Below, one piece after another: positions 59,080 through 64,000 of a DNA stretch of 64,000 nucleotides. Both the position numbers and the translations under genes were made by a program. The notes under the pieces are model-generated. The model searched no databases. It was not told the DNA's origin and was given only the letters and a program-made list of their open reading frames with translations. The stretch is from DASZQL01 sp964391865 (GTDB taxonomy: Bacteria; Planctomycetota; Phycisphaerae; Phycisphaerales; UBA1924), in assembly GCA_964391865.1 (NCBI GenBank), contig CAYMNQ010000001.1, positions 992,001-1,056,000 on the forward strand, in the 5' to 3' direction. Positions within the stretch are counted from its first letter, which is position 1. Each line of letters opens with the position of its first letter.

Positions 59080-60449
59080 GCGGGCGCTCCGTTCAGCGGG
59101 CGCGCCGGGGTGATCCACCGCGCGATCGCACCGCCGAGCGGCGGCATCGCCATCGTGCCAACGTCGCCTTGCAGCAAGTCCTCGCAGCGCTTCCATTCGG
59201 CTTGCACACCGGCGCCGGAGCAGCCGGCGCGCTCGCGACATCGGCGGATGGTGTCGCGATATAGGTCGATCCGCGCGTGCGCTACCGCCGCCGGGTCGCA
59301 CACGTGGCTGATCCGCTCGCGCCCCGCACGTCCGCGCGCCGCGCGCGTCTTGGGGCTTTCGTTCAGCATCGCGATCAGCGCGCCCGCGAGCGATTCGGGT
59401 TCGCCGGCGCTGAACACCTCGCCCGCGCTTGTTCCCTCGAACATTTCCGCCATCCCGCCTTTGTCGGAGACGACCACCGGGCGCGCGTGCGTCAGCGCCT
59501 CGATGCAGGTGTTGGGGAAGTTCTCCCACAGCGACGGGACCACGCACACCGACGACCACGCGTATTCGTCCGTGAGATCTTCCGGGCGCAGGCGTCCAGT
59601 GAACTGTACTGTCGCCCGTTCGGATTCGTTGAGTTGCGAGAGAAGAAAAGCCTTGAGCGATCCGCCGTCGGGGGCGCCGGCGGTGTCAGCCCCGGCGAGC
59701 CGCAGCCGCGCATCGGGATGACTGCGGATGACCCGCTGCCACGCGCGCACCAACGACTCGACCCCTTTCCGCGGCTCGATGCGCCCGACGTAGAGCACGT
59801 TCTTCTCACGCGCCGAGGGCGGCGGCGCATCGTCCAGCGGCCCAATCGCGTACGGGATCACCGCGGGCAGTTCGCCCAGCGCGTAGTGCTCCAGTGCCCA
59901 GAGTGCAATAAATCGCGACGGTGCGCCGACCCGGTCCGCTAGGCGGATCGCCAAGCGTTCGCCCTGAATGTACGCCCCGAGCGACGGGTCCAGCGCGCGG
60001 ACGGACAGCGAGCGGAGCCCGAAGAGCAGTTCGGAGGGTGTGTGCAGGTGCACGAGAGTGGGGACCGGCGCGCCCTTGCCGCGCATCAGCAGCATCGCCG
60101 CTGCGGCCCCTTCGCACTCGGCGAACTCCGCCACGTCGATCTCGCCGCGGCCGGCCAGCTCGCTGACGCGCCGGCCGGCGTTGATCGCGAACCGAGCCGC
60201 TGAGCTGGTCCACCCGCCGCGGCCCATTGAATGCCGGACGCGGTGGACGGTGACATTGCCGTGGAGTTCCACGCGCGGGCACGCTTCGTCGCGCACTTCG
60301 GTGATCACATGAACCCGGACGCCCGCCGCCGCAAGCGCAGGGACGATCCACCGCGCGTAGGTGCCGATCCCCCCGCCGAAGAAGGGCGGGTACTCGCGGC
60401 TGACGAGTGCCAGCCGGAGCGTTGTTGGGTCGAGCGATCCGGTGCTCAC
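59076..60449 (-). CDS. Glycosyltransferase family 4
   Basis: A 457-residue retaining GT-B enzyme. LALVSREYPPFFGGGIGTYARWIVPALAAAGVRVHVIT at the N-terminus; NVLYVGRIEPRKGVESLVRAWQRV and VVPSLWENFPNTCIEALTHARPVVVSDKGGMAEMF with the donor-binding Glu pair (EN-x-x-x-x-x-x-E). Transfers sugars to a growing surface glycan. GTG 60449 overlaps the CgeB-like stop as GTGA. Confidence 0.93.
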   Translation of the reverse strand: MSTGSLDPTTLRLALVSREYPPFFGGGIGTYARWIVPALAAAGVRVHVITEVRDEACPRVELHGNVTVHRVRHSMGRGGWTSSAARFAINAGRRVSELAGRGEIDVAEFAECEGAAAAMLLMRGKGAPVPTLVHLHTPSELLFGLRSLSVRALDPSLGAYIQGERLAIRLADRVGAPSRFIALWALEHYALGELPAVIPYAIGPLDDAPPPSAREKNVLYVGRIEPRKGVESLVRAWQRVIRSHPDARLRLAGADTAGAPDGGSLKAFLLSQLNESERATVQFTGRLRPEDLTDEYAWSSVCVVPSLWENFPNTCIEALTHARPVVVSDKGGMAEMFEGTSAGEVFSAGEPESLAGALIAMLNESPKTRAARGRAGRERISHVCDPAAVAHARIDLYRDTIRRCRERAGCSGAGVQAEWKRCEDLLQGDVGTMAMPPLGGAIARWITPARPLNGAPA

Positions 60450-62473
60450 GCGGCGACCCCCGCTGATGCTGGCGCGGGCTGGTGGACACCGCCGCGCGCG
60501 ATGCTCGATCCAACCAGCCCGATCAGGCGTTCGGCGAAACGGCGCATGCCGACCGCGTCCTGCGCACGGGCGGCGATCCCCGATGACACCTGTGCGCGCC
60601 ACGAGCCGCGTTCCGCCGCCAGCAGCACGCGCTCACGAAGTTCCCTCTCCGTGGAAAAGACCGTCTCGAACATGTCGCCCAGGATCGAGTATGGGCGCAT
60701 GTGGGCCGGCGGGACCGGCGCGTCGTACGGCTTGGCGCAGCCGTACTCGACATGCGCGTACAGCCCGTGATAGCACTCGTGGTCCCACCCGCCTGGCTTG
60801 CGGACCATGCGCTGCCGATTGCGCACGAGTTGCATCAATCTGGGGTGATTCGCCACCGTGTGCATAGGCCAGCGAGGGTTGTTCCGCCACTCGTCGGGCG
60901 GCAGGCGCTCGAGAACGAACTCACGCGAGACCATCCAGTCGTGGAAGTACATCTCGTCCCACGATCGTCGGCTCAGCGGCACGCCGCCCGACATGGCGCA
61001 CTCGTAGACGCGCTGATGCCCGCTGCCGACCGTCGACGCATGGAGGTGGCACGCGGCGTGCTTGTAGCACGCTCGCAGATCCTCGCCGTGATCGAGCGGT
61101 CCGGCGGCGAACTCACCCAAGGTCGAGTGAGACTCCCACCCTTTGCCGAAGATTCTGAGCTTGAGCTGTTGATCGCGCGCGATCGCCGCCGCCCACTCGA
61201 GTGTTTCGTGCCGCAGCATCTGCTCGCACAGCGGGACGACGTATTGATGGTGCAGCAGCTCGATGACGCGCGCCTCGCCCGGTTTTCCGAAGCCGGCCGC
61301 CAGTTCCTCCGACGCCTGCCGGAGCGCGGCGTTGCCCGCTTCTCGCGGCCAGCGCGCGACGATCTCGCTCACCGTCTCGCGGCATCGCTCGATCGCGCCG
61401 ACGGCGGATCGCGGGATGCCAGGGTCGGCCAAGAATCTCGCGTGGAACACCGCGGGCGTCTCCGAGCGGTGGCTGACGTACGCGATGTCGCAAGTGAATC
61501 GCGCTTCGCGCTCGCGGGAGGTGACGCCCGGGTGAAACTTCGCCGCCGACACGGGGACGAAGTGCTCGAGCACTTGGTGCGGCGCATACCCCTGCCGAGT
61601 GATCATGCTCGGGTACGCGTGCCCCGCGACGAAGTCGAGCGCCGACGCACGGGCCGCCGCGGCGAAGAGGTGCGGCATCGCGTCCTGGATCCAACAGACG
61701 TAGGGGATGCCCTCGGGCAGCGCGTTGCCCATCGCCCCGCGGGGGTAGTTGATGCCGACGATTAGGTCCGGGTCGAAGCGTTCGATTTCATCGAGGTAGT
61801 AGCACGACGTCAGCGTCGCGTGCGCGTCCGGCTCCATGAGCACGCGCGCCTGTTGCCCGATCTCGCCCAATGCGCCTGCAAAGTCCTCGGCGGCGTGGCG
61901 CACGAACGTCGAGTAGCGCGAGGTGAGGATCAGCACCCGCGCCGGCGACTGTCCGTCGGCGATCAGGGAATAGCGCCCGCGCCAGTGCGTCATGCCGCGC
62001 GCGAGTGAACGCTGGTTCAGTCGCGCACGGAGCACGCCGTCGAGCGCCACCTGTTCCGCCGCCAGCGCATCAAGTCCGGCGCGGAGCGTCTGCATAAGCG
62101 GCGCACCCGCCGCGCTCGCGCTCGTGACATACCTCGGCAGCGAAAGCCCGATCGCCGATCGCCGATCCGCGAGGAACCGCGCGACGCACTCCGGGCCCGC
62201 GAACACCCGGACGCGCTCGGAGGATCGCACGGCGTCGGCGACCGCGGCTCGCGTGTCGAGGACGTACACGGGAGTTTCGTACCCATCCGCGAGCGGGGGT
62301 AGAGCGCGGAGCAGCCGGTCGACGAAGCGTTGATCGTCCAATCCAGCGACGACCACGCCCCGCACCCGCCCGTCCAGGGGGGGCGTGAAGCCCGGGATCA
62401 GCGCGCTCAATGGGTCCGGGGCGGCAGGGACCAGCGGAGCGGCAGCGCGCGATTTGGCGACGATGGCGGACAC
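60446..62473 (-). CDS. CgeB-like glycosyltransferase, large form
   Basis: A 675-residue protein. An N-terminal region of about 190 residues without clear homology is followed by ARVLILTSRYSTFVRHAAEDF, VGINYPRGA, PYVCWIQDAMPHLFAAA and FTCDIAYVSHRSE, then a C-terminal half with LKLRIFGKGWESHSTLGEFAAGPLDHGEDLRACYKHAACHLHASTVGSGHQRVYECAMSGGVPLSRR, the CgeB/YkvP pattern. First gene of the overlapping cluster. Its GTG start lies directly against a palindrome (62474-62487), leaving no visible ribosome-binding site. Confidence 0.85.
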   Translation of the reverse strand: MSAIVAKSRAAAPLVPAAPDPLSALIPGFTPPLDGRVRGVVVAGLDDQRFVDRLLRALPPLADGYETPVYVLDTRAAVADAVRSSERVRVFAGPECVARFLADRRSAIGLSLPRYVTSASAAGAPLMQTLRAGLDALAAEQVALDGVLRARLNQRSLARGMTHWRGRYSLIADGQSPARVLILTSRYSTFVRHAAEDFAGALGEIGQQARVLMEPDAHATLTSCYYLDEIERFDPDLIVGINYPRGAMGNALPEGIPYVCWIQDAMPHLFAAAARASALDFVAGHAYPSMITRQGYAPHQVLEHFVPVSAAKFHPGVTSREREARFTCDIAYVSHRSETPAVFHARFLADPGIPRSAVGAIERCRETVSEIVARWPREAGNAALRQASEELAAGFGKPGEARVIELLHHQYVVPLCEQMLRHETLEWAAAIARDQQLKLRIFGKGWESHSTLGEFAAGPLDHGEDLRACYKHAACHLHASTVGSGHQRVYECAMSGGVPLSRRSWDEMYFHDWMVSREFVLERLPPDEWRNNPRWPMHTVANHPRLMQLVRNRQRMVRKPGGWDHECYHGLYAHVEYGCAKPYDAPVPPAHMRPYSILGDMFETVFSTERELRERVLLAAERGSWRAQVSSGIAARAQDAVGMRRFAERLIGLVGSSIARGGVHQPAPASAGVAA

Positions 62474-62487
62474 CCGATAAATATCGG
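62474..62487. promoter_or_regulatory. Palindrome abutting a start codon
   Basis: CCGATA and TATCGG flank AA directly upstream of the cluster's first GTG. It could be an operator or hide the start in the mRNA. Confidence 0.35.
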
Positions 62488-62599
62488 CAGAATCAGTCGT
62501 CGCCTCGCATCTGCTGACGGCGGAAAGAAGATCCCGCCGATATCGCTGGTTTGGTTGGCGTCCGGACAGCTGTCGCGTGACCGTGCGAACCCATCATCC

Positions 62600-63586
62600 G
62601 TGCACCTGAGCATCCTCATTCCGACTTTCGGCCGACCCGAGAAACTGCGGGCCTGCCTCGATGCTCTCGCACGGCAAACTGACGCGGGCGAATTCGAGAT
62701 CATCGTCGGCGTCGATGGCGGCGAAGGCGGGCTCCCGGATCGGGACGTGCCCCCCCGGCTTACGGGCCGCGTCAGGTTCGAGGCGTTCCCGAAGATCGGC
62801 TACATCGCGGTTCGGCACCGCCTGTTGCGGCGGGCGCGCGGTCGGATTTTTCTGTCGATGAACGACGACGCCTACGCCGAGCCGGGGCTGCTGCGCGCTC
62901 ACCGGGTCGCGCACGTCGGCACCAGCGCGAGGGTAGTCGCGGGCGCGGCGAGATGGATGTCCATCGACCGCCCGAACCTGTTCGACGAGATCGTGCAACG
63001 GACCGGACTGGTGTTCCATCCGCCGCCGACGGATCGCGCGCCCGGCTACCGGGACTGCTACGGTCTGAATTTCTCCGCGCCGGTTGGCCTGGCTCTGGAG
63101 TTCGGCGGATTCCCCGATCTCCGGGACGCCTACGGCTACGACGACATCGAACTCGCACACCGGCTGCGACAGCGGGCGGGGACGGAGATCGCCTATACGC
63201 CGGACGCCGCGGTGGTCCATGACCATCGCTTCACGCCGGCGGAGGTGCTGCACCGCGAGTACCGGCTCGGTCGCTCGGCGTGGGCGTACGCGGGGTTCAA
63301 CCCGGAGTTTGCGCGCGAGATATTCGGGCGGGACGTGCGTTCGCCGGACGAGATCGCTTACGCGCGCCGCATGGTGGAGGGCGAGCGGCGCGACGCTGAG
63401 CGGATCGAGCACCGCTTCATCGCGCTCGCGGATCAGCCGGGCGATGAGCGGTCGCAGTGGATGCTCGAAACGCTTGCGGATTCGTGGCTGCTGCTCAAGC
63501 GATACCTGTGGCGCTGGGGGCTGGTCGACGCGGCGGACAGCACGCCCGATCGCTGGCGGCTGCTCACTGCTCCGCCGACCCACTGA
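62600..63586 (+). CDS. Glycosyltransferase family 2
   Basis: A 328-residue GT-A enzyme. HLSILIPTFGRPEKLRACLDALARQ, FEIIVGVDGGEGG, GRIFLSMNDDAYAEPGLL (DD metal site), LALEFGGFPDLRDAYGYDDIELAHRLRQRAG (acceptor ED-like motif) and VVHDHRFTPAEVLHREYRLG are visible. GTG 62600 is the likely start; ATG is absent near it. It diverges from the minus-strand cluster, sharing its upstream region. Confidence 0.88.
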   Translation: MHLSILIPTFGRPEKLRACLDALARQTDAGEFEIIVGVDGGEGGLPDRDVPPRLTGRVRFEAFPKIGYIAVRHRLLRRARGRIFLSMNDDAYAEPGLLRAHRVAHVGTSARVVAGAARWMSIDRPNLFDEIVQRTGLVFHPPPTDRAPGYRDCYGLNFSAPVGLALEFGGFPDLRDAYGYDDIELAHRLRQRAGTEIAYTPDAAVVHDHRFTPAEVLHREYRLGRSAWAYAGFNPEFAREIFGRDVRSPDEIAYARRMVEGERRDAERIEHRFIALADQPGDERSQWMLETLADSWLLLKRYLWRWGLVDAADSTPDRWRLLTAPPTH

Positions 63587-64000
63587 CTACTCGTCGAGCA
63601 CCACGAAGTACTGGATGCTCCGGCGGCGGCTCGGGCGATCCACCTGCTTCACCGCGTGCCAGGAGTTCGATCCCACGGCAAACGTGAACATCGTGTTCGC
63701 CAGGAACGGAGCGGTGTACGCGATGTCATACCGGGCCCAGTCGTGCGGATTCATGGCCTCAGCGCCGGGCCTTTGAACGAGAACGCTCGTGCCGAATGGT
63801 TCGTTCGAAAGGTCGTCGATGTCGGGCAGATAGAACACCGCGGTGATGATCTTCGCCGCCACATCGGTGTGCGGGGCGATCTGGTACCCGCACCGGTCGA
63901 GCGAGAGGTGAATGAGCGATCGGCTGCGGGCCAGGTAGCGATCGGCGTAAGAAGGGCCGCCAACGACCTCGAGCAGTGCGCGCCTGAAGCGCTCGGAGCT
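63587..64000 (-). CDS. 2OG-Fe(II) oxygenase, C-terminal part
   Basis: The gene starts outside the window; about 137 C-terminal residues are visible. QIAPHTDVAAKIITAVFYLPD supplies the HxD iron-binding pair and NSWHAVKQVDRPSRRRSIQYF supplies the distal His and the 2-oxoglutarate-binding Arg. Such enzymes hydroxylate small molecules or protein side chains. It converges end to end with the GT2 gene with no gap. Confidence 0.85.
   Translation of the reverse strand, partial: SSERFRRALLEVVGGPSYADRYLARSRSLIHLSLDRCGYQIAPHTDVAAKIITAVFYLPDIDDLSNEPFGTSVLVQRPGAEAMNPHDWARYDIAYTAPFLANTMFTFAVGSNSWHAVKQVDRPSRRRSIQYFVVLDE

Overview
The window reads as a chromosomal segment of a high-GC planctomycete, most likely class Phycisphaerae. 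The basis is indirect but consistent. Several secreted proteins end in paired dockerin-like calcium repeats of the GDxxxDGxVxLADI type (window start, 5.9-7.1 kb, 33.8-38.7 kb). Two others end in PEP-CTERM-like tails (VPTPGAAAL...RRRR and VPGPSTFAA...RRRR). Lipoproteins are common, an envelope lipid gene (LAB_N) sits beside a glycosyltransferase, and codon use is strongly GC-rich. No rRNA, tRNA, CRISPR array, transposase, integrase or phage gene was seen, so this is chromosomal backbone with accessory patches, not a mobile island.

Layout. 0-8 kb: end of a dockerin-like protein, a GNAT acetyltransferase, a DinB-like protein, a GT39-type membrane glycosyltransferase, a CgeB-like glycosyltransferase, a secreted HAF-repeat protein and a lipoprotein. 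8-13.5 kb: sucD, a P-loop-like protein of unusual architecture, inorganic pyrophosphatase, a DUF2179 membrane protein, an HD protein with hicA-hicB, and recO. 13.6-22.8 kb: an alpha/beta hydrolase overlapping a GH3-type adenylating enzyme, a conserved unknown, a HAD phosphatase, pgl, a HIT protein, ispF, a lipoprotein, a second DinB-like protein and an NRDE protein. 22.8-33.5 kb: a 908-residue hydrolase/DedA/ATP-grasp fusion, a bifunctional-nuclease-type protein, truD, dnaB, pdxH, nnrE, an RNase Z-like MBL protein, GNAT and an HtrA protease. 33.8-46.6 kb: a giant beta-helix/FG-GAP/dockerin protein, a lipoprotein, holA, rplM-rpsI, a GT2/LAB_N pair and two PEP-CTERM proteins. 46.7-54.5 kb: a sigma-54 activator, a gene-poor stretch with a sigma-54-type promoter, a TIM-barrel/cmk/plsC operon, a lipoprotein, GT2, plsY and a small ORF with a strong terminator. 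54.6-64 kb: a glycan cluster of three or four glycosyltransferases, a double methyltransferase, a related Rossmann protein and a partial 2OG-Fe(II) oxygenase.

The genes are mostly housekeeping (replication, ribosome, isoprenoids, phospholipids, cofactors) mixed with envelope and secreted functions. The 54.6-62.5 kb genes are tightly overlapped (ATGA/GTGA junctions) and look translationally coupled; together they probably build or decorate a surface glycan.

The most unusual material is the dispersed small repeats. One hairpin family keeps the loop TGCTCTGA while its stems differ completely from copy to copy. Other palindromic or tandem elements sit in frame inside conserved enzyme genes (GH3, two GT2 genes, a conserved unknown). 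The other leading candidates are a roughly 600-nt non-coding transcript with a sigma-54-type promoter and a terminator next to a sigma-54 activator gene, and the three-domain membrane fusion protein.
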